Source of the DNA: CAZQMX01 sp964594965
Lineage (GTDB): Bacteria; Patescibacteriota; Minisyncoccia; Portnoybacterales; UBA2143
Assembly: GCA_964594965.1 (NCBI GenBank)
Contig: CAZQMX010000002.1
Coordinates: 50,192-114,191, forward strand
Direction of reading: 5' to 3'
Length of the DNA stretch: 64,000 nucleotides
The translations under genes and the position numbers were made by a program. Of the stretch, positions 41,662 through 50,186 are shown piece by piece (the stretch's first letter is position 1; every line of letters starts with the position of its first letter). Under the pieces are notes generated by a model, which had not been told where the DNA came from, ran no database searches, and was given only the letters and a program-made list of their open reading frames with translations.

Positions 41662-42324
41662 ATGTCATTTATCAGTCAATATTTAATCAATCAGGGAATG
41701 CCTGAGGAAACATTAATTCTTCTTTTAATGCTGCCAATTGTGGCAACCATTATTGCCTTTGCCCGCCAGGTCATTGGCATTAAGGGCTTTGGCATTTACA
41801 CCCCTTTAATCATTTCTTTTGCTTTTTTAGCGACTGGTTTAAGATATGGCCTGGCTCTTTTTCTGATAATTCTCCTGGTCGGGACGATTATGAGGTTAGT
41901 TGTTAAAAAATTCCGCCTTCTCTATCTTCCCCGAATGGCAATTGTTTTAACAGCGGTTGCCGTTGTTGTTATTGCTCTTTTTCCCCTCGGAGCATATTTT
42001 GACCGAAATGGTCTGATTGGCGCTTCGATTCTAGCTATTCTAATTATGACAACCCTGGTTGAAAAATTTATTGTCGCTCAGATTGAAAGGGGTGCTCGGG
42101 GAGCAATCCTTTTAACAACCGAAACTCTTTTTCTTTCCGTCATTTCCTTCTTTGTTATCAGCTGGATCTGGCTCCAAGGATTTGTCTTAATTTACCCTGC
42201 CTGGATTATTCTGGCTGCTGTTTTAGCCAATATTCTTTTAGGCAAATGGACCGGTCTTCGTTTAACTGAATACTTCCGTTTTAAGGAAGTTATCAAACAT
42301 GCTGAAATTTCTGGAAAAAAGTAA
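41662..42324 (+). CDS. 7TM-domain membrane protein of the amidoligase cassette
   Basis: 220 aa from ATG 41662 (MSFISQYLINQGMPEETLI), one nt after ruvC; the longer frame starting inside ruvC is unlikely. Six or seven hydrophobic helices with GIKGFGIYTPLIISFAF and RLLYLPRMAIVLTA between them resemble the seven-helix module that in proteobacteria is fused to an inactive transglutaminase-like domain and encoded beside ATP-grasp ligases. Here the helices stand alone. It overlaps the next gene by 26 nt, so the products are made together. Role, from family context: membrane platform or exporter for the ligase product. Confidence 0.75.
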   Translation: MSFISQYLINQGMPEETLILLLMLPIVATIIAFARQVIGIKGFGIYTPLIISFAFLATGLRYGLALFLIILLVGTIMRLVVKKFRLLYLPRMAIVLTAVAVVVIALFPLGAYFDRNGLIGASILAILIMTTLVEKFIVAQIERGARGAILLTTETLFLSVISFFVISWIWLQGFVLIYPAWIILAAVLANILLGKWTGLRLTEYFRFKEVIKHAEISGKK

Positions 42325-43627
42325 ATACGTTCTGGGATTAAATGCCCGCAATCTGACTTATCTCCGGCCCTCCAATAGTTCGAGGGCTGTTCGGATTGCT
42401 GATAACAAGCTTTTAGCCAAGAGGATTTTGAAAAAAGCTGGCTTGCCGGTTTTGGATACTCACGCCACCATTTCTGACTCAAAAGAATTAAGGGAGTTTG
42501 ACTGGAATTCCTTGCCGCCAACCTTTGTTTTGAAACCTAATCGGGGTCTGGGCGGTGAAGGCATTATCATTGTTTACGGCAAAAAAAAGAAAGCTCCTTA
42601 TCCCTGGGTCAGGGCAGACCGGAGAACGGTTGAAATTGAAGACCTCGAAGATCACACCCAGAATATTCTGGATGGAACCTATTCTTTAACCGGTTTGCCT
42701 GATGTTGCCTTTTTTGAAGAAAGAGTCAAATTAATTAAACTCTTAAAGCCGTATTCTTTTAGAGGAATTCCTGATATCCGCATTATTGTCTATAACTCTG
42801 TTCCGGTTATGGCGGAAATGCGCTTACCAACCCAGGAATCAGGCGGTAAAGCCAATCTTCATTTAGGCGGCATTGGTGTTGGTATTGATATGGGCAATGG
42901 TATTACTACAACTGCTATTCAAAGAGACCGTTTGATTGAATACGCTCCTGGAACCCGACTTCCCCTTTCAGGAATTCATATTCCTGATTGGAAAGAAGTT
43001 CTTCGAATGGCAATTTACGCCCAGCAGGCAACCCGAATTGGATTCCTCGGCATTGACATTGCTATTGACCGGGATAAGGGACCAATGATCCTGGAATTAA
43101 ATGTCAGGCCGGGCCTATCAATCCAGATTGCTAATTTGACTCCTTTGGGAGATCGCCTCCAAAGGGTTAAAGGCCTTAAAATTAAAACTATTAATAAGGG
43201 GGTTAAAATTGCCCAGGATCTTTTTGGCGGTGAAATCGAGGAAGAACTTGAAGAAATCTCTGGCCGGAAAGTAATTGGCATTAACGAACCAATTGAAATT
43301 CTGGACAATGATGAAAACAAACATCCAACCATGGCTAAAATTGATACCGGCGCCTACCGGACAACAATTTGCCAGACCCTGGCCGATAAATTAAATCTGA
43401 ATAAGATTATTAGCCACAAGAAAGTCAGAGGAGCATTAGGGATTGAAGAAAGACCGATTATTAACCTCTCTTTTATTTTAGATAAAAGACTAGTCACAAC
43501 CGAAGCTTTTGTCGCTGACCGGAGCGAGATGAAATATGATATTATCGTCGGAAGAAAAGATTTGAAAAGGTTTTTGGTTGATCCGGCTAAGAACGTCTTT
43601 ATGCGGGGGAAAGGACGAGTTAGTTAA
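42299..43627 (+). CDS. ATP-grasp ligase fused to a retropepsin-like (RimB-type) domain
   Basis: 442 aa. ATP-grasp domain about 30-300: FVLKPNRGLGGEGIIIVYG (Lys near 79 and glycine loop), a PDIRIIVYNSVPVMAEMRLP strand, and LDIAIDRDKGPMILELNVRPG with the Mg-binding Glu and Asn. It matches the 'alpha-L-glutamate ligase-like' group. The C-terminal ~110 residues are an aspartyl-protease-like domain: AKIDTGAYRTTICQ (Asp near 349) and KYDIIVGRKDLKRFLVDP, as in RimK-associated 'ATP-dependent zinc protease'. Ligase and protease are usually separate genes; here they are one polypeptide, suggesting a coupled add-and-trim reaction on a peptide tag. Confidence 0.82.
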   Translation: MLKFLEKSKYVLGLNARNLTYLRPSNSSRAVRIADNKLLAKRILKKAGLPVLDTHATISDSKELREFDWNSLPPTFVLKPNRGLGGEGIIIVYGKKKKAPYPWVRADRRTVEIEDLEDHTQNILDGTYSLTGLPDVAFFEERVKLIKLLKPYSFRGIPDIRIIVYNSVPVMAEMRLPTQESGGKANLHLGGIGVGIDMGNGITTTAIQRDRLIEYAPGTRLPLSGIHIPDWKEVLRMAIYAQQATRIGFLGIDIAIDRDKGPMILELNVRPGLSIQIANLTPLGDRLQRVKGLKIKTINKGVKIAQDLFGGEIEEELEEISGRKVIGINEPIEILDNDENKHPTMAKIDTGAYRTTICQTLADKLNLNKIISHKKVRGALGIEERPIINLSFILDKRLVTTEAFVADRSEMKYDIIVGRKDLKRFLVDPAKNVFMRGKGRVS

Positions 43628-43629
43628 TT

Positions 43630-45123
43630 ATGCTTATCAAAGACCTAGCCTCTCTAAAAGAATACTTTTCTCAGATTAAAACTCCGATATTTGGCGCCGG
43701 GGTCTATGTTTTTAACCGGCTTGGCCTGGAAGATATCTATTCCAATTACCGGATTCTGGCCCTGCGCTATAGTTTGGATACCAAACTAATTGAAAAAGGC
43801 ATTAAGGTTCTGTCTTTGGAAAAGGGAATGGGAACCAGGCATATCAGAGAGCCAAGAAATGCCACCACCGTTATTAGCCATTCTAAAACAAAAGAATACC
43901 TTAAGAAATTCCAAAATCCGGCTATTCTGGTTTATCAGCCGTCTAAAAAAATGGAAGAGGTTTGTCAGGAAAATGGATGGGAATTACTTAACAATCCGAC
44001 AAGTTTTGGCAAAGATCTATTGGAAAACAAAATCAAATTCAGAAGAATCTTAAAAGAATTAGGTATTGCTGTTCCGCCCGGAAAAATTGCTTCAGCTTCC
44101 AAACTTCATTACGGGCATTTGATTAATAGGTATGGGTTGCCTTTTGTTATCCAGCATCCAACCAAGGGCGGCGGCAAAGGAACTTTTTTCATCAACAACA
44201 AAGAAGATTTTGACCAGGCCTACAAGAAACTTCATAAGAAATGGGACGAAGATAATGAAAAAGAAGTCACTCCGCCGGATGAAGTTATTGTTGCCCAGTT
44301 TATCCAGGGTTCTTCCCCTTCAATTACCGCCTGCGTTACAAAACATGGCGTTCTTTCAACCAATCTTCAGTATCAGATTCTTGATGCTCCGAAGTTATAT
44401 AATCCGGAAAAGGGTTCTGGTCTTTTCTGCGGTCATGACTGGACAAGTTCCAGGTTTTCTGATTCAATCAATTACCAGGCCTACGAAGCTGTTGAAAAAA
44501 TCGGCCAGTATTTCAAAGAGCTGGGCTACAAGGGAATTTTCGGCTTAGATTTTGTCCTTGACGAAAAAAAAGAAAAACTCTACATTGTTGAATGTAATCC
44601 CCGCTTTCTTGGTTCTTACCCGGTTATTAACATGGCTCAGTTAATAAACAACGAGCCGCCAATTCTGGCCTTTCATGTTTTGGAGTTTTTAGGAAATGAT
44701 TACCAGATTGATAAAAATGAAATTAATTACCAAATGCGAAGAGAAAAAATCGGCGCTCAGATGATTTTGCATAATTTAACAACCAAATGGGCCAGAAATC
44801 ACAAGCAAATTAAGGCCGGGGTTTACAAATTAAGGAAAAACAAATTAAAATACATCCGGGAGGGGTATGATTTAAAGCATTTAAGAGAAAAGGAAGAATT
44901 TCTTTTAGCTGACGGGGTTTCATTAAAACATTCCCATTTTAGTCCTAATCGCCGGCTTTGCCGGATCCTGACTCTTAATCAATGCCTTGCTGATGATTAC
45001 AAGAATCTTAATCCCTGGGCAAAGCAGGTATCTGAAACAGTCTATTCTGCCTTTGAAATGAAACCAATCAAGTTTATTAAACTCAAAAAATTCTTTTTTC
45101 CTAATCTTTTAGCTAAAGGTTAG
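43630..45123 (+). CDS. ATP-grasp ligase, second of the cassette
   Basis: 497 aa, 2 nt after the previous stop. A Rossmann-like preATP-grasp region (1-130) precedes the ATP-grasp fold: LLENKIKFRRILKELGIAVPPG, LPFVIQHPTKGGGKGTFFI, and GLDFVLDEKKEKLYIVECNPRF with the metal-binding Glu/Asn pair. VSLEKGMGTRHIRE near the N-terminus is distinctive. The last ~120 residues (LRKNKLKYIREGYDLKHL onward) form an extra domain typical of carboxylate-amine ligases. Substrates unknown; the order in the operon suggests it extends or modifies the same product as its neighbours. Confidence 0.78.
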   Translation: MLIKDLASLKEYFSQIKTPIFGAGVYVFNRLGLEDIYSNYRILALRYSLDTKLIEKGIKVLSLEKGMGTRHIREPRNATTVISHSKTKEYLKKFQNPAILVYQPSKKMEEVCQENGWELLNNPTSFGKDLLENKIKFRRILKELGIAVPPGKIASASKLHYGHLINRYGLPFVIQHPTKGGGKGTFFINNKEDFDQAYKKLHKKWDEDNEKEVTPPDEVIVAQFIQGSSPSITACVTKHGVLSTNLQYQILDAPKLYNPEKGSGLFCGHDWTSSRFSDSINYQAYEAVEKIGQYFKELGYKGIFGLDFVLDEKKEKLYIVECNPRFLGSYPVINMAQLINNEPPILAFHVLEFLGNDYQIDKNEINYQMRREKIGAQMILHNLTTKWARNHKQIKAGVYKLRKNKLKYIREGYDLKHLREKEEFLLADGVSLKHSHFSPNRRLCRILTLNQCLADDYKNLNPWAKQVSETVYSAFEMKPIKFIKLKKFFFPNLLAKG

Positions 45124-45128
45124 GCTCC

Positions 45129-46157
45129 ATGATTACATACTTTAATACAAAAAAAGAGATTAATCTCAAAGAATTTATCGGCCGGGGGGGTCGTTTTTTA
45201 ATTCTGCATTTAAGGGAACTTAAAAAAAGGAATATTGATTGTCAGGTTCTTGTCCAGAAAAGAAAAGACAGGGATGATGTTCTTTTCTTGAAAATTAGAA
45301 AAGAAGGCAAGACCAGATGGCTTTCTCCTCAAAAAGGATATTTCAATACCAAGCAAAGCTGCGAACTGGCCCTTCACAAAGACCTGACTTACAAGATTCT
45401 TGAATCAGTTAATTTGCCTGTTCCTCAAAACTACAAGATTGAAAAAATCAGCCAATTAAAGAAAATAGATTTGTCTTATCCGGTTGTGGTTAAACCAACT
45501 GACCAGGCCAAGGGCAAAGGTGTCCTAATTGGCATTAAAGACAGGGAAGAATTGAAAAAATCAGTTAAAAGACTGCTTAAAAAATATTCTTCTTTGATTG
45601 TTGAAGAATACATTCCGGGAAATGATTATCGTCTTTTAATTCTGGATAAAAAACTCCTGGGAGCGATAAAAAGAACGCCGCCAAAAATTAAAGCTGATGG
45701 AAAAAGAACCATCCGGGAATTAATCAGAAAGGAAAACAAAAAAAGATATGATAGGCCAATTGCCTTTAAGCCCTACTCCAAAACACTGGAAATTGATTTA
45801 GAAGTTAAGAGATGCTTAAGAGAGCAAGGTTATTCCCTTAATTCAATTCCTAAAAAGGATGAAAAAATTATTGTCAGGAGAAATACTAATTTCTCGAGCG
45901 GTGGAGAAACATTAGATGTGACTAAAAAAGTTCATCCGGAGAATATTAAAATCGCCAAAAAGGCGATTAAATCTCTCGGACTTAAATTCGGCGGAGTTGA
46001 TTTCGTTGCTGAAAAAATATCAGAGCCGATTAGCCGGAACAATGGTCGGATTGTTGAAATTAACGGTATTCCTGGAATTTGGATACATCATTTTCCAAAT
46101 CACGGCCAAAGAAGAAACATTGCCAAGAAAATTATTGATTACTTGTTTGAAAACTAA
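45129..46157 (+). CDS. Cyanophycin synthetase-like ATP-grasp ligase
   Basis: 342 aa, 5 nt after the previous stop. TKQSCELALHKDLTYKILESVNLPVP leads into the ATP-grasp: YPVVVKPTDQAKGKGVLIGI, IVEEYIPGNDYRLLILDKKL, and the segment PPKIKADGKRTIRELI, which is characteristic of the CphA/glutathione-synthase-like group, then FGGVDFVAEKI and GRIVEINGIPG with the catalytic Glu/Asn. Only the ATP-grasp half of cyanophycin synthetase is present; there is no Mur-ligase half. Third amide-bond-forming enzyme in a row. Confidence 0.8.
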   Translation: MITYFNTKKEINLKEFIGRGGRFLILHLRELKKRNIDCQVLVQKRKDRDDVLFLKIRKEGKTRWLSPQKGYFNTKQSCELALHKDLTYKILESVNLPVPQNYKIEKISQLKKIDLSYPVVVKPTDQAKGKGVLIGIKDREELKKSVKRLLKKYSSLIVEEYIPGNDYRLLILDKKLLGAIKRTPPKIKADGKRTIRELIRKENKKRYDRPIAFKPYSKTLEIDLEVKRCLREQGYSLNSIPKKDEKIIVRRNTNFSSGGETLDVTKKVHPENIKIAKKAIKSLGLKFGGVDFVAEKISEPISRNNGRIVEINGIPGIWIHHFPNHGQRRNIAKKIIDYLFEN

Positions 46158-46177
46158 AAGTGTAATGTCTTGCTTTT

Positions 46178-46351
46178 TTAGGCCTTGTGAAAAAGGATCG
46201 CCAGTATGAAAGAAACCACTGCGGCAAGAGCGTAGATTAATATCCCGGATGAATTGCCGTTAGCTATGACATGTCCGGAAATTGCCCCTACCCAGATGAT
46301 TCCAAGAGTAAGCCAAAACATTGTAAAAAACTTACTAGTTTTTTTATTCAT
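46178..46351 (-). CDS. Small two-helix membrane protein
   Basis: 57 aa, starts MNKKTSKFFTMFWLTLGIIW and ends FILAILFHKA. Two hydrophobic helices (about 8-28 and 36-54) joined by a short GHVIANGNSSG turn; likely inside-out-inside topology from the Lys-rich N-terminus. TATAAT followed by AGGAAT immediately before the ATG is identical to the parA start region, which supports it as a real, leaderless gene. No family recognised. It lies opposite the end of the ATP-grasp cassette. Confidence 0.7.
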   Translation of the reverse strand: MNKKTSKFFTMFWLTLGIIWVGAISGHVIANGNSSGILIYALAAVVSFILAILFHKA

Positions 46352-46361
46352 ATTCCTATTA

Positions 46362-46367
46362 TACCAC
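46362..46367 (-). promoter_or_regulatory. -10 box of the small membrane protein gene
   Basis: TATAAT on the minus strand (near 46363-46358), 6 nt before the ATG at 46351; -35 region weak (TTGGTT at 16 nt). Confidence 0.5.
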
Positions 46368-46409
46368 CTTTGGAATAGGAACCAATCAAATTAACTGGGG
46401 AAAACTTTA

Positions 46410-46441
46410 ACGGCAGACCTGTTTAAGTCTGCCGTCTTTTT
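46410..46441. terminator. Terminator between the ATP-grasp cassette and the 46449 gene
   Basis: ACGGCAGAC / GTCTGCCGT 9-bp stem, CTGTTTAA loop, TCTTTTTA on the plus side. It may serve both converging transcripts. Confidence 0.8.
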
Positions 46442-46448
46442 AGATGAG

Positions 46449-46994
46449 TTAGTCAGGAACATTGCAATACGCGTAAGCAGCGCTTACAGCCTCCTGTATT
46501 TCTTCGAGACGCTCCTTTACCACGCGCCTCTTGGCCTCTTTTAACCTGGCGAGGAAAAAATCAGTCCAGAATTCGGGCATAGACGTTAGTTCGTCTTTAT
46601 GGCGACCTGGCTCCAAGAGATCGAACGGATTACGGGTCGTGCCACCCCCTCCCCATAAATGGACTACATTGGCTTTGCCATCTTTTGTCACTAACGGCAT
46701 TCCATTTTCATCGTATTCCGGCAGAGTTGTAATCTGGACCCAAATCCGATAAGGAATACTAAAGACTTCTGTTGTATCAAAGACAATCAGAGAAACATTG
46801 GCTAATAAGGGTAAATCTATGGACTCTAATCCAACAAGGACTGGCCAGATAAAGCTTTCTTCAAATAAAACAGTTCCTTTTTCATCGGTCGTTTTGTACT
46901 CTGCCATCTTTTCACTATCAAACAGAGCAGTTGGAACCTGAGGATTCTGCCGAAGCGGCAAATGATTATGATCGGTATAAAACGCTATTTTCAT
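46449..46994 (-). CDS. Hypothetical cytoplasmic protein
   Basis: 181 aa from ATG 46994 (MKIAFYTDHNHLPLRQN), set by the strong AAGGAGGG 8 nt upstream; the longer frame would read through that site. No transmembrane segment. GGGGTTRNPFDLLEPGRHKDEL is the most distinctive stretch. The C-terminus is helical. Codon use is closer to even GC than in neighbouring core genes. -10 candidate TATCCT with TTTACT 17 nt upstream. No family recognised. Confidence 0.6.
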   Translation of the reverse strand: MKIAFYTDHNHLPLRQNPQVPTALFDSEKMAEYKTTDEKGTVLFEESFIWPVLVGLESIDLPLLANVSLIVFDTTEVFSIPYRIWVQITTLPEYDENGMPLVTKDGKANVVHLWGGGGTTRNPFDLLEPGRHKDELTSMPEFWTDFFLARLKEAKRRVVKERLEEIQEAVSAAYAYCNVPD

Positions 46995-47080
46995 GGTGTC
47001 TTCCCTCCTTTTCGGTATTCTGATTTGAAGAACATTAATTTGAGACAAGGATACAATAATGTTTGTCAAAAGTAAACAAA

Positions 47081-47103
47081 AAAAAAACCGATTAGGGTTG
47101 GTT
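47081..47103 (-). terminator. Terminator of the hydrolase gene
   Basis: On the minus strand AAACCAACCCTAATCGGTTTTTTTTTG: AACC/GGTT stem around a short loop and a T9 run. Same design as the hairpins at 47712 and 50137. Confidence 0.65.
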
Positions 47104-47121
47104 TGTAATCACCAAAAGAGT

Positions 47122-47687
47122 TTAAAGTATAATTTTTAGCAGTTCAGGAAATCGTTCTGTCTTCATATCTCCATAGGTAAAATGACCCATATTTTTGAAC
47201 TGATGTATTTCTGCTTTAGAAAAGGTTTTTTTATTCTGTCTACTGATTCTTTTACTCCTTCTATATCTTCGTCCTCTGATATAAGTATATGGATTTCTTT
47301 AGCTCTTTCTTGAATACCAGAATCAATAGAAAAATCAAAGAAAGATGATGTTCTTCTTTTGTTTGGATCCAGCCAGGGCGCAACCAGAACAAGTTTGCTT
47401 ATTTTAACCTTGTTCTCGGTTAGCCATCGTACCAAAAATCCTCCACCAAAACTATACCCAACCAATATCGTGTCTTCGCCAATATTAAATCGCTCAAATT
47501 CCTTTACCCATTTTTGGTAGTTTGGGTTATAAGCCCTTGGCATTTCGGGCGTCTGCGTAAATACATCTTTTATTAATAATTGTTTTTGTAGCCAAGGAAG
47601 CCAATGACTATTAGAAAGCGATGGGTAAGTATCACTAAAATACTCTTCCCTGTCACAACTACCATGAATAAGTATCGCATTTTTCAT
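47122..47687 (-). pseudogene. RBBP9/YdeN-like serine hydrolase, frameshifted at an A7 run
   Basis: Alpha/beta hydrolase: ILIHGSCDREEYF at the start, nucleophile in ILVGYSFGGGF, acid region ILISEDEDIEG. In the zero frame the protein ends at 47163 (174 aa) without the catalytic His. In the -1 frame, entered at ATA-AAA-AAA-CC (about 47228-47236), the text continues KTFSKAEIHQFKNMGHFTYG and stops at 47122, restoring the GHF motif. So one A is missing from a run, or expression needs slippage: A-AAA-AAA in this phase is a classical -1 slippery heptamer. Confidence 0.75.
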
Positions 47688-47711
47688 ACTCCAATTATAC
47701 CCTCCCCAAAC

Positions 47712-47738
47712 AAAAAAACCAATTGGGATTGGTTTTGG
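47712..47738 (-). terminator. Terminator of the lycopene-cyclase-like gene
   Basis: AAAACCAAT-CCCA-ATTGGTTTT stem on the minus strand followed by TTTG; preceded by the repeated text CCCTCCCCAAACAAAAA, which also occurs at 48508-48530. Confidence 0.75.
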
Positions 47739-47782
47739 GACTTAAAACTAGTAACTGTAATTTACAATTAATTTGTTTCTCT

Positions 47783-48475
47783 TTACTTTCTTATCATCTT
47801 ATACCTATCTACATTTATCCAAAATTCATAAACTACTCCCGAAAACATCCCCCAGGCAAAAAACCATACTATTTCTTCAATTGGAATTTTAGCAAAAGCG
47901 ACACCAGACAAGCCATCTTGCACCCAAAGCCTATTAATCGCATCAGGATATATTTTTAACCAGGCCACATAAACTATCAATATCATAAATACCATTAAGA
48001 CTGCACTCATTAAAGAATCTCTTCTTAAATCCTTGTCAATAAATAATAATACGACTGAACTAATAAACAAGGGGGTAATACTTGCCCAGATTGTATTTAT
48101 TCCTAATCGCTTTAAGATTAAAAACAATATTATCATACCAGCCACGATTAGGATTGTTTCTAGTGTCCTTTTTCTTCCTACATCATGTTTTCTGGCAAAT
48201 ACAATCTCATAAAACACACTGCCGATACCGCCAATAAAAAATCCGAATAAAATCTCCTCTATACCAACATAGGCGCCAAGAATCTTAATTGGCAAAACAT
48301 ACTCTGGGCTCCAATAATCTTTAGCGAAAAACAATATTTGACTTATTGGCGCAACAGGAGCGACCAAGATGCTTACAAATAATTGTTGTTTTCTAAGGTC
48401 TTTTCTTTTTAAGAAAAACAAAAACCATACTAATCCAAGAAATAGGGTGGCGAAGAAATAGGCGTAATTATACAT
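47783..48475 (-). CDS. Lycopene cyclase-domain-like membrane protein
   Basis: 230 aa, about six to seven helices. Two internal repeats each carry a Glu pair in a membrane context: GIEEILFGFFIGGIGSVFYE (about residue 72) and PIEEIVWFFAWGMFSGVVYE (about residue 197). The PxEE(x)xxFF pattern is the hallmark of the CrtY-c/d type heterodimeric lycopene cyclases and of a broader family of membrane proteins. No other carotenoid gene is nearby, so the substrate may be a different isoprenoid. The call is to the fold, not to the activity. Confidence 0.6.
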   Translation of the reverse strand: MYNYAYFFATLFLGLVWFLFFLKRKDLRKQQLFVSILVAPVAPISQILFFAKDYWSPEYVLPIKILGAYVGIEEILFGFFIGGIGSVFYEIVFARKHDVGRKRTLETILIVAGMIILFLILKRLGINTIWASITPLFISSVVLLFIDKDLRRDSLMSAVLMVFMILIVYVAWLKIYPDAINRLWVQDGLSGVAFAKIPIEEIVWFFAWGMFSGVVYEFWINVDRYKMIRK

Positions 48476-48548
48476 TTTCTAGCTTTTATTTTATTTCCTA
48501 TATTATTATACCCTCCCCAAACAAAAAAACCAATCAGAAACCAATATA

Positions 48549-48585
48549 AAGAAGGGGGCTCTCAATGGAACTCCCTTCTTCGGTG
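48549..48585 (-). terminator. Terminator of pncB
   Basis: AGAAGGGAG / CTCCCTTCT-type stem (minus strand GAAGAAGGGAG...CCCCCTTCTT) followed by TATATTGGTTT. Confidence 0.6.
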
Positions 48586-48599
48586 TTTAAATAAAATAA

Positions 48600-50027
48600 C
48601 TAATTATATAACGCTTCTCTCCTTATTTCCTTGAGCAAGCCTGTTACTGTTCTGCTGTATTTAATCCTATTCCACGGATTAAGATTGTCCAGCGTTAACA
48701 ACTCTGAAGGCAGCATTACAAGCTGTTCGTTGATGTAATCCCTGATCTGCGACAAATCAGGCAATTCGTAAGAAACAATTCCGTTTTCGATCATCGGAAT
48801 AAGGAGCGGTTCGCCCAGGTCTTCGCCAACGAGACCAACTACATCAGAAGAAAATTTTCCGTCCTGAAAAATTCTGTAAACTTGCTTGATGCCCGGATAG
48901 GACTGTTTTTCCGTAGAGAGCTTGGCACAATACTTAACTCCGTCCTTCCCGTTAATAGCTGCAAGCTTGTAAACAATCTCCAATTTCGGGTCGTCTGTGA
49001 CTACCCCCACTTCGGTCACAACAATAAAGCAATCAACCGGCGCTTTTTGCCTGACTATTTTTTGTATCTTCCATTCATCAAGATTGGTAGCTACGATAAT
49101 CTTTGTTTCTTTGAGGTCGGCCTGATCAAGTTCAGCCCGGGCATAACGGGACAATGTAACCAAATTACCCGAATCGATAATAACAGCGAATAATTGTTCC
49201 CCTCGTTCGGCCATTTCCTGACCGACCTGTATTGCATTAGACAGTCCCTGGATCACATCGTAAGTATCTATCATTAGGGCTGCCGATTGGCCGAATCGTT
49301 TTGTAATTTCCCGCATAGCAGTCAGTTCGTCATCAAACGAAACAATGTAGTTATGACAGGCCAGATTGATAGCCGGCTCCATGCCAAACTGATACTTTTT
49401 GGAAAACCCAGGCATTGCCGTTCCACCAGCCGTACCGACCAGGTAAGAAGCCCGGCCGCATTTATAGGATGATTCAAATCCATGCGTCCGTTGACTAACC
49501 GAACCGACAATATCTGTCCCTTGGGCAGCAATTCTGCTTCGAATCATCTTTGATGTAAAGACCGTATTGCTGTGCACAGCAGCGATCAAAAATGAACCAA
49601 TCAGGCTACCTTCAATAATCGGAGCTGTAACACGGACAACCGGTTCCTGTGGAAAGAATATTGTTCCTTCAGGCATAGCATAAACATCTCCTGTAAACCG
49701 AACATTAGACAGATAGTCGGCGAATCCTTCGGTGATAGTGCCGGCTTCGAGAAGATAGGCAATAGAATCATCATCGTATTGCCACTTGCTGAGGGCAGAT
49801 ACTATTTCTTCAATACCGCCCAAAACCAGGAAATTCCTGTTATAGGGTATGTCCCTGACCACCAGATCAAAGGTAGCAATCCGTTCATGTTGATTGAGTT
49901 CATACCAAACAGAGCAATTGGAGAAGATATAGGCCAGCTCAAAGAGCGGCAAATCATCTTGAACAAACAAATGGCTCTTTGGTATTCCAAGCTCTCCTCT
50001 AGACCAGTAATTCTCTGACTTTATCAT
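48600..50027 (-). CDS. pncB: Nicotinate phosphoribosyltransferase
   Basis: Converts nicotinate and PRPP to nicotinate mononucleotide in NAD salvage. 475 aa. Diagnostic stretches: LFELAYIFSNCSVWYEL, FLVLGGIEEIVSAL, SQRTHGFESSYKCGRASYLVGTAGG (phosphate/PRPP loop), LMIDTYDVIQGLSNA and VIIDSGNLVTLSRYARA, IIVATNLDEWKIQKI, FIVVTEVGV. The typical DGVRIDSGD motif reads AVIIDSGNL here. Strong AAAGGAGGG 4 nt before the ATG; TTGACA-16-TATTCT about 85 nt upstream. Autonomous NAD salvage is notable because many Patescibacteria lack de novo NAD synthesis. Confidence 0.88.
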   Translation of the reverse strand: MIKSENYWSRGELGIPKSHLFVQDDLPLFELAYIFSNCSVWYELNQHERIATFDLVVRDIPYNRNFLVLGGIEEIVSALSKWQYDDDSIAYLLEAGTITEGFADYLSNVRFTGDVYAMPEGTIFFPQEPVVRVTAPIIEGSLIGSFLIAAVHSNTVFTSKMIRSRIAAQGTDIVGSVSQRTHGFESSYKCGRASYLVGTAGGTAMPGFSKKYQFGMEPAINLACHNYIVSFDDELTAMREITKRFGQSAALMIDTYDVIQGLSNAIQVGQEMAERGEQLFAVIIDSGNLVTLSRYARAELDQADLKETKIIVATNLDEWKIQKIVRQKAPVDCFIVVTEVGVVTDDPKLEIVYKLAAINGKDGVKYCAKLSTEKQSYPGIKQVYRIFQDGKFSSDVVGLVGEDLGEPLLIPMIENGIVSYELPDLSQIRDYINEQLVMLPSELLTLDNLNPWNRIKYSRTVTGLLKEIRREALYN

Positions 50028-50126
50028 AATTCCCTCCTTTATTGGATTATAGGTTGTCGGATTATATCAATATGCGGTTGTTAATTTAACTAAAAAACAG
50101 AATAACATAATATACTATTCTGTCAA

Positions 50127-50160
50127 AATAAAATAAAAAACCAATTGGGATTGGTTTTGG
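50127..50160 (-). terminator. Terminator of the glycosylase gene
   Basis: Minus strand AAAACCAATCCCAATTGGTTTTTTATTTT: 9-bp stem and T-rich tail, the same hairpin sequence as at 47712. Confidence 0.7.
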
Positions 50161-50186
50161 GCAGAGGAATTTGCGAAAACTCTTTT

